A DNA stretch of 64,000 nt from Mytilus galloprovincialis (taxonomy: Eukaryota > Mollusca > Bivalvia > Mytilida > Mytilidae), in assembly GCF_965363235.1 (NCBI RefSeq), contig NC_134846.1, positions 74,250,724 through 74,314,723 of the forward strand, read 5' to 3'. Both the position numbers and the translations under genes were made by a program. The notes under the pieces are model-generated. The model saw nothing but the letters and a program-made list of their open reading frames with translations, made no database searches and was not told where the DNA came from. Below are positions 47,501 through 62,500 of the stretch, one piece after another; the stretch's first letter is position 1, and each line of letters opens with the position of its first letter.

Positions 47501-50500
47501 ATATTCTTCAAATGTTGCGACATAATCAGCATAGTCATTAGATAGTCCTGCTATAACTGGAATGGTATCAGCTGGGAATCCATTCATAACTAGAGTCTAC
47601 AGAGACAAGTTAAAAGGGATGTTAATATGAATAGATCTTCAATATTCCAAACAACTTATTGATAACTATTCCATAATATATTTACTGTCAAAGAATTTGG
47701 AGGATCTTTTTTGGGGCACAACAGGCTAAGTTGTTTATTATATTGTTACTACCTTTGAATAGTACTGAAGCACAAAAATGTTTTAACTCTCCAGAATATT
47801 GTTGACACATTGTAATAATACCAGGTACTTAGGCAATGTTTTTTAAACATGTAACACAAAAGTATTTACATACATTTAACAAATCTCTGTGAGCTGTCTT
47901 TATATTATCTTTTAATAATAATCCTTTCAAATTTGAAGGTTATCAAACAAGATTTCATATTTTACATGTCAGAGCATTTTATAGCCGACCATATGGTATG
48001 GGTTTTTTCTCATTGTGGAAGACTGTATGGTTGGCTATAATGCTTACATCCACTTTATTTGAAATAAATCTCAATGGCATTCATACCTCCCTGTTTTTAT
48101 ATAAGAAATAATATACCTTTTTCACAGCATCTCTAGTTCTTCTACCCGACATAGTTCTGTAAACGAAAATCAAATACTGATTGGTATTCAACTTTCCATG
48201 GCAACTGTTATATCATTATAATTTGTTGATTTCAATTACAGAACTTATTGTTTTTCATTGTTTTTCTTGGCTTATCTTCCTTTCATTTTTACCATTTATC
48301 TTTTTATAAAATATTTCAACTTATGCATGCATATTCTTAAAACTAGGACCTTAACAACCTATTATAAGATTAAATCTCAATTTAGAACGAAACGAAAAAA
48401 AAAATACATTATTGTACTTTTATTTATATATTTTGACAATATCATATTCAGCTAAGCAGAAAAAGGATGATAAAATCATAAAATGCTATTAAGATGAATA
48501 AAATATCTTTTGAAATTAAAAATATTTTGGCAAATAGCATCACTGAAGAGACATTTACTGTCAAAATGTGCATTTAGTGAAAAAAAATTGGTACTGTTAA
48601 TGTTACTGACCACCCCTTTTCTTAAGATACAATTTTTGAGTATTAACCTCTTGAAGTGCTTTGGCTATTATGCAAAGAAGCTGTAAGCGTATGCACTATT
48701 GCTTACGTAAATTCTGCTGGAACAGCAATTAGAGCTAATTGTCCAATCCTCAATAACTGAACATCAACAATTTCCGGTTCCCACATATATGGAGATGACA
48801 TCTATTGATGATAAAATAAAACAAACATTAGGGCTTTTGCTTGTGAGAGAGTTGTCTATATATTACATTATATTAATGTTTCATTTCTATCTCTTGTGAA
48901 GTGTTGTGTCAATGGTAACCATATCATAATAAATTTGTTTATTGATAGGGTAGAAGATTTGAATGTGTTAACAATGTAAAGACTATCTTAATCTTTGGAC
49001 ACATTTTGAATTGGTCAATGTATCAAGTAATACAGAATGAAGGCAAACTACATGTTTTCACATATCCAGTATCCAGTTAAACTTCAGGTTTTACTTTCTT
49101 TTTTGTTCTTACCCTTATGTATCTGATAATGTAAGATATTATTAGTTACAGTGTGTGTAATACGGCATATATGGGGGCAGTAAATTCCATATTGGGATTC
49201 AAGCTTCGCTCTCACCCCATATGGAATTTACTAACCCCATATATGCCTTATTAGGTCACTAGCACACTATGTAACAAATTTATCTTGCCGACTATCTTAA
49301 CGTGTGAAATTTAGACAAGTGCCCTATCAAAATGATCAGTCTTCAATACCGTTAGCATTAAAAAACTTCTTCCATTGATCCTACAGAAACAGATGCCAAA
49401 AATAAAAACTTGTTAGGTTTAAATGTGTTTTAAGAATTTATTTCAATCTTCATCATCAATTTCTTTGTCTGTTGAAACCTTTAAGTCTTTTTTGTCACCA
49501 TTTTTGTTTTTATAAAGGGACGTCACACAAGTACCAACTGTGTATGAAATAAGCCTTGCCTCCCTACTAACCTAATATGGAATATACACGGTTTCCACAA
49601 GGACGATTTTAACCAATATTATTTCTAGAAATGTATAGGAGGTAAGATAAATTTCATGACAGGATCCAATAGATATTGAAAAGGACTTTAAGAACATTTC
49701 TTATTCACTTATCCTAGTATGACTTTTGACCTAAGATGAATTGGGCAATTTTTTAGGTCTCTGATTGGTAATATAGTTCTTCAGCTGTTTAGGTCTATAC
49801 ATCCTTGGTTTGTTTGAGCATTCCTGATTAAAGTAAACCCAGAAAAGTGTAAAAGACACACACAATTCATAAAGTGTTAATCTTATTTTCATTCACTTAT
49901 ACTTTGACATTCAATCCATTACTTGTTCTAATCTGAGGTTAATAGATGTATTAATCCTAGTTTTCATATTTTCATACAAAACCGTAAGAACTATGGGCAT
50001 ACCTCACAAATAATACCTTTCTTTTGCAATGAAACAGCGAAGTCTGTATATTCAAACTGAGATGTCTGGTATGATACTTTTTCTCAATTTTTTAGTATCC
50101 AATATTTTAGACTCTGACATGCTACATGACTATCCTCTCAAGTATAATAAAGTTCAACGATTAGTATCATACTTATTACTACTTTCTCACCTCTCCAGTA
50201 TCCAGTAGTATAGGTTTTGGTTTGTGACATGCTATTTGTTCAGCTGTTGGTGCTTTCAGGAAACTACTTATCAGGTTCCAGAATGGGTTGGTTGAGTTTG
50301 ATCCTAAGTGAGATACAAAGACATACATCTTTTTAACTTTAAATTACATTATCGCTATTTTGTGCATTTTTCCTTTGATCTTTTTTGTGATAATTTTTCA
50401 TATCATGCTACTCGCTTGAGATGGAAAATTATTGCTAGAAACTAAGCAGGCACGTTGCGTTGCTAACGAAATTGACATGAAATTGACAACATCGTCATAG

Positions 50501-53500
50501 GGAAAATAGCGATAAACAGATTATCATTGGTCATCTCAACTCGATTGCCTTTCTCGCTTTTGCCGTCCCGCCTCAATCCAGAATATCAATCTCATTGAGA
50601 TGATCAACGATAATCTATAATTCTCCCAAAATCTAAGCACCTATATTGCAATCTTTTTATCTTGAAATTGTTGTTGATGAAGTTCAAACCTTTATTTAGT
50701 TTATATTGATATTGCATCTTATTTAAATCCAATTTTCTTAAACCTAAAAAAATATCACCAAACTATGAACACTATATCCTACCATAATATTTATTGTGTG
50801 AATAACATATTTCAGTCTTTCTTCTTACCAGTTTTTAATAATTAAGTCTTCACTTAAATAATTTTCTTGAAAAGTTTTGCATGTTTTTACCTTGTTCAAA
50901 ATTGAATGCCCCAGGTCCATCAGTTGTTCCAGCAGCAAAGCTGTATCCCATGGCAGGTTTACACGTTTTTACCTGAAATAAGAAGAAAAAGGGTACAGGG
51001 CATGTTTAATGTTTTAAAATTAGTACAATACATTTCATAATATATATTCTTCTTACTGTTATATATATATTTATTTCTACTATATGATTCCCTATTCATG
51101 CAGTTATAATTTTAAAAAGTACTATAACGGTTACTGTCACCATTTTAAAAAGTTGTTAATGGGTGTTTTCTTGAATTCCATTTTCAAATAGTAGAACATG
51201 CTTTTAACTAACAAAAGACCATTAAGTATTTACAAACCTTAGTTGTAGCATTCAGCTGCACCTCAACTTTTGTCATATCTACATAAGAATGGCGGAAATC
51301 AACTGGACCTGTCAACATTGTTTTGGCAGAATCGTATAGTTCCTGTAAATAAGAAGCACATTTATTACAATTTTATTCTATTTGAATAAAAAAAAAAATA
51401 TAACCAGGAACATTTTGAATGTTCAAAATGTTCCTGGATATTAGTTTCACACATTTAAAGATTACCTGTAATGCAAAATGGAAAAAAATTAACTGGATTA
51501 TCTCCCCTGTTGTATGTAGGACCAAATTTTTATTTCCTTTAAGCGAATTCTCAATTTCCATATTACAAAAGATTCATCAACATCTGTATAACCAATTAAA
51601 AGTTTTGAGAAACAACTATCACATATTGTAATATTGGTAAATTTTATTTATATTATCTCCCCTCAAACATTTAGGATCAGAATTGAGACAATATCTGAAA
51701 AAGTCTAATTTCCATGTCCCGCACTTCACCAGCAATTATTTTTTTATTCAACCATCTTTTTTGAAAATTTTAAGTTTCAGTATAAACTAAATTATATAAT
51801 GCACCAACTCTTGCCAATTAAACACTCATTCTTATATTTCTTCCAATAAAATATTGTAAATTAAATGTTCAACCCCCCCCCTAAAATCATGTTGTCCCCT
51901 GTGTTTTTTTGAAAACTAAATCATTTAAATAATATCCAAATTAATTAAACAGGCGTGCGATCTCACATATATGATATATTATATAATAAACTTGCCCCTC
52001 ATTTGTCTTTTTATATTATAACTATAGCATGTAATAAAATTTTGCAAATTTTAAGAGAAAAAAAATTTGTCCCCAGGGGTGATTTCCCTCCTGTTACCAC
52101 TGAGTTTTTTTTACCTGTGGAAACATTAACAAGACCAAGAGTTATTTTCCCATTATGTATTGTGAAGAGCATCATTTCCTGAATGCATTAGTACAAAGAA
52201 ATAGTTGAAAAGGCGACCAGGTTTGAAAATTCAAGCCCATCCAAGGTAAGAATTTATAGAAAAATACTTATTGGTGTTCTATCCTGTTATAGCCTTTTCT
52301 TACACTTTCTGAGAATATTTTTAAGTGTGCACCACAACATTAAGTGTGTTTTTATATCATCTTTTTAAAAGTTATATGTCACAGGAAATACACTTACATT
52401 TAATGTGATAAAAAGGACAAAAACTATCGTGTAATTCCTTTCTGTTACGTTCTGTCATGTTACCTGATAAAAAGTAACAGCATAACCATCATCAGTAACA
52501 GGAAGGATGTGCAAGACAATTTCACTGAAGAATCGAACAGTTAATCTACTATATGCCAACCATTTCATTTAATATAAGTTATCACCACCATATCAAATAA
52601 ATTTCAAAGTAATATACAGTATATTGAATAAAAAAATAGGTTTTTTGCTTTTGATAACAGCAGAGAACATTGTGCAATTCTAGTATAGTAGATAGTAACA
52701 GAAAGGAATTTATTTTAGAATTTTTCATTACCTAGGCAGATTTTTCATCTTGCAAATACAGTTTCAAAGAATAAATGACATTGTTTGCTGTTATCTTTCA
52801 ATTGTGACCAATCTAAAATGATGTACTTTTCTTTAACTTTAAAATAAAGCAGAAAAGTCCTTTCTGTTACCAACTCTGTCCTGTTACCGTTGTCCTGTTA
52901 CTCAAGATTCTTTAATGTTACCGACAAATCTGACTATATTTAAGTATATTTCTAAACCTTTTGTATTGCAAATGCTAAAATCAACAATTGGCATTTGATA
53001 AACTATTGCAGGATATACTAGTAAACCACAAATAGTGTCTTAAACTTATTCCTTATTTCCATTAGAAACTTTTTAAAATCGATTCACTTTGGTAACAGGA
53101 AAGAACTGGATTTTTTATGTACTATTTTTAAAATTGCCATTGTTTCCTTTTTAAACAATTGTTTGAATTACAGACAATAGTTCCTAGATTCCCAATGTGT
53201 GTTCTTCGATTTGTGCTATTAAAATACCGGGTCTAAAGAATTTTTTCTGGTTTTTTCTTATTGACAAAAACTAGACTTTTTCAGATATTGTCTCAATTAT
53301 ATTCTTCTGTGCACATCCTCAGTTAGTGAACTACAACCGTATAAAATTTTATCAATATCGGTCTAGACATTAAGTAGCAGTTGCACTTATAAGGCTCATG
53401 GACATACAAACAGATAGTAGAGTGATTCCTATATCAAAGTTAGTTGGCATGGAATAATAATTAATATATAAAATCAACATATCTGTTAAGATATCAAAAA

Positions 53501-56500
53501 ATATTACTAGTAATTGAGTCTTTACATAGCATGCTGTGCACCTGAAGCTAATAGACAGATATATTTTACATTATTCTGTGACTGGTGAATTTGTATTGTA
53601 CAATTAAACAGACAGTATTACAATAATTGACAAAATTGTATATTATATGCAACAAATTTCTCCTTTTTAATTTTAAATGAACAAGTGAAAATGTAGTCAA
53701 CCAACTTACCAATGCCTTTTTATATTGGTTTTCTGCAATGATTTTTGTACTGTCAAACATATCTTTTCCTGGTCCAAAAGCTACACACATTTCATTCTGC
53801 AATGTATTGTAAAATGTAACCATAGAGAAATAGTGAAAATATCATTTGAAACATTGCTATTAAAAGATTCCTTGCAGACATGTTTTAAAAAATCTTTTAA
53901 AAGAAAATGTACAATAAACAATAATAGACCACTTTCGAGTTTGTCAGTTACCGGAACAAATTCGTCAATTATGCGTACCTCTATGATGTCATTTACTAGA
54001 TAGAAGGGATCGCCTGTATACCTGCACTATTAAGGTTCATCAATTGTCTTAGTGATCGTCATTGTGCAGGATAAACTAGAAATAATATTTGTTCCGTAGG
54101 TACCTAATTCCAATTCCCTTATGACAGCAGTTCTGAATATCAATTATAAGAATTTAATTTGACGAATAATATAGCATTATCATTTTCCCACCAATCGCTC
54201 AACAAAGGAACGGAAGTGACGACACCCCTAAACACATGAATGACGTTCACTAAAACCAAATTTTTTTATGGATTTGCAACGAATTCGGCAGTTGTCTATA
54301 AAAACATGTTAAATAAGAAAATGAAATTAGAAATGAAAAATGAGACACTTACCCTGCCATTACATGTACTGTGTGGTGAGTCACATGGTTTCCCTGTATC
54401 TAAACACCTTGGACCAGCTGTATTTGGAGAAACATCACCTTCATTAGCTTGAGCAAAAGCAGCAACAAATTTACCATTTGCCTATTTTAAAATAAGAAGA
54501 TTTATGAATTGAGTAAAACTAAAATTTTAAAACTTCTAGCAATACACCTTATCACTATTTGTTCGCCATTACTGGATATCACACAGGTTCCCGTAAAATT
54601 TTTACTTCTTAAATCAAAATATCTGACGCCACAATGGAAAAGTGATTGTTGTATGCATCAAAAGTTCAAGCGGCCGGGTCAGCCAGGATTAGCGATGAGG
54701 TGTATGAGCAATCAATTTTGGATGTATATCAACCTTAATTGCAATAAGAATGGGCAAGTAAGTATTGGAAAAAAGTTATTGATTTTAATGGTTCTTATAA
54801 TTGTATTTCTTACAAATGATGGGAAGGTTCCTCCATTTTTGTTCATCTCAAACAGTTGTTCTGCATATCCTTTGTTATCACTGCTGATTAAATGGTTGGT
54901 GTTATTCATACTCGTACAATGAACTGCAAACCAACTAAAAAATAAAAATAATTAAATATCTGCTATTACAAATGTACAACTAATGTATGTTTTGGAGTAA
55001 TTAAAAAATATTGAAAAATATTAAAATATGAATGATGACCAGTACATAATATGATTAAGCATGTTTCATATAAAATTGTGGGTTACCCTATCATCTTTGA
55101 TGTCTAAACTTATCAGAGTAAACTATTTAGATAATTACCTGATATAAAGGCAATACTCATTTGAAATCTTACTGTTTTGTATTAAATAATTATCGATAAC
55201 AGTAACTCTTTTATTGCAAATATTAAGTGTGTGATATGACCAATATTGCCTTGACAGTGAAATGTTCCTTGCTGCTGCGTAAATGATGAATTAAACTTAC
55301 CTTATCATTCCAATGTCCTTCTCTTCAGCATCAACAAGTTTTAGTACAGTCATGTTCTTATCTACGTCATGCTTATATCTGAAAGAAAGTTTTTGAAACA
55401 AGTCCTCTAACATAACGAGATATATTTTGATATACATTGTATTATAAAACAGACATGATTACAGTATCAAATATAATTCTTATAGTCCGGCGGCTACAAG
55501 CATATTTCAGACGAATTGTGCACATCCTGCTACAAGCATGAAATTTGGCATAGACCTTCCGCAACTATTACTCTTTTATTTCAGATAGGGAGGCATTTGA
55601 AAAAAATGTCTCACTTCCGGTAAAATCCAAAATGGCGGACATCATACTTAAATCGGCCTTATATCGAAGGCTAGTATGTGAAAAGGTGTTATTATCATGC
55701 TACTAACATAATTTTTGGTACCAACCTTTGTTATATACTACTGTTGGATATATTATATAGATAAGATGTCTTCAAAAACCCTACTTCCGGTAAAATCCAA
55801 CATGGCGGATATAGTACTAGAATAAGCTTATTTTTAGGGAGGGTAATTGAAATGTGTTTTAATGTATTGCTACTATCATTACATTGGGCAGGAACCTTTC
55901 TTTTGTGCTTCTCATGGATACAATGTATAAGACATCTCTTTAAAAACCTTACTTCCGGTAATATCCAGAATGGCGGACATAGACATATCAATTTTCTATT
56001 TTAATATTCAACTTTTTTCAAAATGTAAAGAAAATGTTTTTGTTGGTTTTTTTTTTGCTTGTCATTAAACTATTGGTTTTTAATTATCCTCAAAACCACT
56101 AATTTTATTCTATTGTAAATTTTTAAATCACACTTCCGGTAAAAAAAAAAAAAACCATTATGGTGTAAATTTCAAAAATGAGTCTTAGATAGATTGGTTA
56201 AAACAAAATGAAATTACTGAAGTACTAAAACATTTTTCAAATTACTACTATTTGGCTAAAAATACATGTTTATTCACAGTCACCACCACATGCAAACACA
56301 GCAGTGCACGGGAGACCCGATTTTCCACATTAACAAAGACCGCGACATCCTCTGTATCTGTATATGTATGCATACGTTGTCGATACCAATTCTGGCTTTA
56401 ATATAACGGTTTGAGAGAGCGCCGCCGATTTATTGACGAAGCGTTAGAGCAGATTTGACGTTCTCTACGCTTGATGCACGCACTACAGTGTCGTCTAGCT

Positions 56501-59500
56501 GATTCGACGTGATCACTGTCTTTACAAAGAATGAGTTTGAGTATTGTGGTGTTTTGCTGAGTGGAATGTCAAAACACTTAGAGTGATTCTTTACTTGCTT
56601 TTCCACAATATTTGTTGCGTGGTATTCTTCGAACTTCTTGGCAGTTATGTTTCTCATAGGACGTCCTTTTTTGAGAAATTCGTCTGGTTCAATAGCGGGA
56701 ATCAGCCCCTAAACCACTTTGTACATAAATATCAACTTTAGCTTGTTCGTCTTGCAATTGTCTGGAGGTATGGTAGTTCCAGTTGGGCAAGCATATTGGA
56801 GACACACCCATCCTCTCTTGACTTGTAATCTATGGTGATAAATCTTGCCACTTGCCGTTGTATCCTTTCTAGCTTATTTATGTTTGTTACCGTGTAGGGG
56901 TCCCATACTATGGTTCAATTTTCCATCTTTGATCAACGAGCGAGATGTAAGCTGTTTTTTTTTGCAATCTTGTGGGCAGTATTTCAAGTTTCTTCTTTGA
57001 AAGCGTAGTGTTGAATTTGCTTTCTTTGCCACTTTAATATGTGGGTGGTCCATTTGAGGTCTTCCGAAATTTGTAGGCCTAGGTACAGGTTATATTTGAC
57101 TTGTTGTAGTATGTGTCCATTTAAACTGTAGATTTTATGGCTTTTGTTTCTGATGCTTAGGATGTAGCATTTTTTGGCATTGAACCGCATTCCCCAGTAC
57201 ATCCACAATGTACAAGCTTCTGACAAAATGATGAGGCCTTAGAAAGAGTTATCTAAAAGTTATCCTCTTTGTCCCTTCGCCATCCATTAGAGCCTGATCT
57301 GGGTAGCATAAGAGTCATTTCCCAGCTCATCCCCCTAAACACCTGCCTTAGTATATTGCACGTTTTACATGCTTGAAAAAACTAGACCAAGTTGAAAGAA
57401 TACCCTCAATTAGTCTTCCCTTTTGTGCAAATAGTTATTTTCTTGATTCGCTAACCATGTTAACCCCATCTGATAAGTTTGTGTGATCTTACAGTTAAAC
57501 CTCGGTGATTTAGGCTGATCAATCATCATTCTTTATGTCAAAATCACATCTTCAAATGCCATCAATGTCTACCACTCAGTCTTTTTTCCTTTTCAAGCAA
57601 TATGAACCTTTTTGTTCTGAAACTAGATAAATGCTGTTTTTGGCCCCTTTGGGCACCTAATTCCTAAACCTTAGGGACCATAATCCCCAAAGTCAATCCC
57701 AAACTTCCTTTTGTGGTTATAAACATTGTGTAAAATTTTATCAATTTATTTTTACTTATTCAAAAGTTATTATCCGGACACAATATTCAAGTTTGATACT
57801 GTCTAGATTTGGATAGTGATCAAATTTTTTACATAATAAAGGTTACTGACACAAAATATATGTGGTCAAAGATCTTACAAATCTATTGCCCAATACTGTG
57901 CAATTAAAGAATTTTTTTTTAAAGCTTTTCAAAAATTGGAAAAAAAATATGTATCCCTTGAAAAAATTGGGAAAAAAATCCCTCACCAAACTTTTTAAAC
58001 AAGAGTGCACACGCTGAAATGTCTCGCCTTCTTTACATATCATTGATATTATGTTGATAGTCCTAAGTATAAAGCTTTATTAAAGACTGTCACATAAACT
58101 TAACATTAACCAAGATAACAAAACAAAGACCAATGAACCATGAAAATGAGTTCAAGGTCAGATGAACCATGCCAGGCAGACATGTACAGCTAACAATGCT
58201 TCCATACAACAAATATAGTTGACCTATTACTTATAGTTTAAAAAAAATAGACCAAAACACAAAAACTTAACACTGAGCAATGAACCATGAAAATGAGGTC
58301 AAGGTCAAATAAAACCTGCGCGACTGACATATAGATCATAAAATATTTCCATACACCAAATATAGTTGACCTATGGCATATAGTATTAGATAAAAAGACC
58401 AAAACTCAAAAACTTAACTTTGACCACTGAACCATGAAAATGAGGTCAAGGTCAGATGACATCTGCCCGCTAGACGTGTACACCTTACAATCATTCCATA
58501 CAACAAATATAGAAGATCTATTGCATAAAGTATGAGAAAAACAGACCAAAACACAAAAATCTAACTATAACCACTGAACCATGAAAATGAGGTCAAGGTC
58601 AGATGACATCTGCCAGTTGGACATGTACACCTTACAGTCCTTCCATACACCGAATATACTAGCCCTATTGCTTATAGTATCTGAGATATGGACTTGACCA
58701 CCAAAACTTAACCTTGTTCACTGATCCATGAAATGAGGTCGAGGTCAAGTGAAAACTGTCTGACGGGCATGAGGACCTTGCAAGGTACGCACATACCAAA
58801 TATAGTTATCCAATTAGTTATAATAAGAGAGAATTTAACATTACAAAAAATATTAACTTTTTTTTCAAGTGGTCACTGAACCATGAAAATGAGGTCAAGG
58901 ACATTGGACATGTGACTGACGGAAAGTTCGTAACATGAGGCATCTATATACAAAGTATGAAGCATCCAGGTCTTCTACCTTCTAAAATATAAAGCTTTTA
59001 AGAAGTTAGCTAACGCCGCCGCCGTAGCCGCCGTAGCCGCCGCCGCCGCCGCCGGATCACTATCCCTATGTCGAGCTTTCTGCAACAAAAGTTGCAGGCT
59101 CGACAAAAACCCTTGGAGCAATTACCCCAAAACTCAATCTCAGCCTTTCCTTTGAAGTATGGAACCTTGCAGTACAATTTCAGAGAGATACATACACTTA
59201 AACACAAGTTATTGTCTGGAAACTAGAAAAATGCTTCTTTTTGGACCCTTTTTAGCCCTTAATTCCTATTCTACTGCCCTCAACACTCCTACAATAAATC
59301 CCAACCTTCTACCTGTGGTAGTAAACATGGTGGTACAATTTCAGAGCAATCGAAATACTTATACACAAGTTATTATCCTGATACATTTTGTACTAGAAAA
59401 ATGCTTGTTTTGGGCCCTATTTGGGCCGCTAATTCCTAAACAGGACCATCATCCTCAAAATTAATCCCAATCTTCCTTTTGTGGTATTGAACCTTTTTGA

Positions 59501-62500
59501 GAAATTTCATAGAGATCCATTCACTTAAATGAAAGTTATTGTCTGGAAACCAATGTGTTCTCGGATGCGGACAGACAACCATTATAAGATCCCAAAATTT
59601 TTTGCTGTCGTATAAAAACAAATCTACACTTTTGTATGACCTTGACCTTAGACCATGTGACTATAAAATCAATAGGGATCTTCCTCTTCAATCACTTATT
59701 AAGTGTGATCACCTATCTGAGATTGTATTCTCATATATATCCTGAAACCAATTTAAGTTGTAACCAAAAGGACTGACTGACTGATGGATAAAAAATTGAA
59801 TATTGTTAAAGATCAATTGGACTTTTTTTTAAAGTATTCACTGTTGACTCAATGAAAGGGCTACATCTCTTCTTAAATTTCTAATTAATTTCTACTGTAC
59901 CAGTAAAATTCTGTAACAATGTAAACCCCCTTCATTACCTGGCTCTTTCTTCTGGTGGGTTGTACAAATAAGATGTAGGACTCCTGTTTATATTACTCTC
60001 CAACAATTCTCCACTGTTTACATAGATATTCCCTGGCTTCTGGTTACTGTGAGCCCTATCTATACTCTAGTAAATGTAAAATCAAATATATAAATATCTT
60101 ATATAAATTCTACTAAACTGTAGCAAAACAATATTGGATAAACAATAAATGGCAAATGTAAAATGTAAAATATAATGGCCATTGTTAAAATGTGGCACGG
60201 AAATGGACATAACCATTTTTACATTTATATGTATTAGTATTAATCACATTACTACAAAATTGGTTCAAATATTAACATTGACATATCATACATGTATATA
60301 TAAAAGCAATAATTTCCTGATTATCTAATTGGTGTCTACTGTCTTGAGAAAATAATATTCCGTAAAGATCATGTTTAAATGAATTTACCATAATAATTCC
60401 TTCTACCAAAGCATCAAAAGACTCTTTGACAAAACCAAGAGATGTAATATCATACAGAAGATATTGATGGAATCCACCCGGTCCAGAATGTGTGTGTGTA
60501 CCACTGATACATAAATTTCTTTCAGTATATAGGTTACCATACTTAGATTTTAATCTTTTTACTATCTGAAATAAAATAAATTATAAATAGCATAGTAGCA
60601 ACATATTGGTGATAAGATCAAATGTTAATATTTTATAGAACAATAGCGAGAATGATACAGATGTGTCAAAAATGGTTGAACAGTTGAAAATTAGGAACAT
60701 GAGGTCCAAATTACATACAGACAAACAAAACCTGGATAGCTTTTATATATTTTGTGTGACAATGACAATGGCATGGCTAAAACTCAAAATCATTAACTGG
60801 TCTTAGAATGAATATAGTCAGGTCGCTAGACGAGCGTGATGAGGATGGCATGAGGGTACTAGAATAGTACTATGGTCTTGAATAGTGTCGTATAAACATG
60901 AAATAGTAGAATCGTTTTTGGGTTAAAGAGAGAATATGATGGTCGTAGTAACGTCACTGTGAGATCGTAAAGTTATATCTCCGACTAGAATCACGCTTTC
61001 GCTACACTTTTACTAAGCTATCGCTACAATGGTACAGCGACCTTTGCGATCTAACTAAGACCTGATTTTGAAAAGACTGCATCAATATTGTTTTGAACTT
61101 GTTCAATGTTGGCCACTATCATCATGATCCTAAAGATCTCACCACGAACATACCATGACCTTACTGCAATCTACATGATCACACTACAATCATCAAAATT
61201 TGCAGTTTTTTCAGAGATTGTAGTGCAATTGTGGCCTAGTTTGACTGCCGTATAAACCTTAACCAGGTGCTCTGCAGGGCCCAGCTTTATACCACCGCAG
61301 ACGTCGAACCCTGAACAGTTTGGGCAAGTATGGACACAACATTCAAGCTTGATCCAGCTCTGAATTTGGATTGTGATTAAATTCTTGACATAATATGAGT
61401 TTCTGACACAAAACAAATGTCAAGATCTTACAAATCTATTATGGAATATTGTGCAATTAAAGATTTCTTCGTCAAACTTTTCAAAATTTTGGAATTTGAG
61501 AAATTTGGAAAAAAAAAATGAAAACTACTACCACCCCCCCTTTTTTTTTTAAATAAGTCCAAAACCTGACATGTCTTTATACATAATTTATAAGTAGTGT
61601 AAGGGAGGTAAATCGGAACATAACAAACATTGTATATTAACTGTTTTTGAATTACCTTCCTTACACTGCTTTTAAATTGTCTTAATTGTACATTGACCAA
61701 AAAAACCTAGTTTCCCCCCTTTTTTTGCCCCTAATTCCAAAACATTTTGAGCCATAACCCCCCAAAGTCATTACTAACCATCCCTTAATGGTATGAAAAC
61801 TTGTGGTGTAATTTCAGAGAGATTCATCCACTTAAACACAAGTTATTGTTTTTTGAAAACTACAAAAATGCATATTTTGGGCACCCTTTTTAGCCCCTTA
61901 TTCCTAAACTATTGGGACCATAACCCCCAGATTTAATCCCAACCTTCCTTTAGTGGTTTTCAACCTTCTCGTAAAAATTTATAGAGATCCATTCACTTAA
62001 TCTAAAGTTATTGTCCAGAAAACCTAGTTTTCCCCCTTTTTTGGCCGAATAATTTCACCTTTTTTAGCCCCTAATTCCAAAACATTTTGAGCCATTACCC
62101 CCCAAAATCATTACTAACCATCCCTTCATAGTATGGAAACTTGTGGTATATATTTTAGAGGGATCCATACACTTAAACACAAGTTATTGTTTGAAAACTA
62201 CAAAATTGCTTATTTTAGACCCCCTTTTTGGCCCCTAATTCCTAAACTGTTGGGACCATAACCCCCAAAATCAATCCCAACCTTCCTGTAGTGGTATCAA
62301 ACATTCTGGTAAAAATTTATAAAGATCCATTCACTAAATCTTAAGTTATTGTCCGGAAACTAAATGCATCTTCAGACAACGCAGACGACGACACGATACC
62401 ATTATACCATGCAAATTTTTTTTTGCAGTCATATAAAAATGTTATATATGAAAAAGATCATTTCATTTATATGTCCTTGATGTTAAAAATGTTAAATATG

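Noticed and set aside
59010..59207. Arg-rich frame ending in RRRRRRLRRLRRRR
   Set aside because: Its C-terminus is the translation of the CCG tract of family C.
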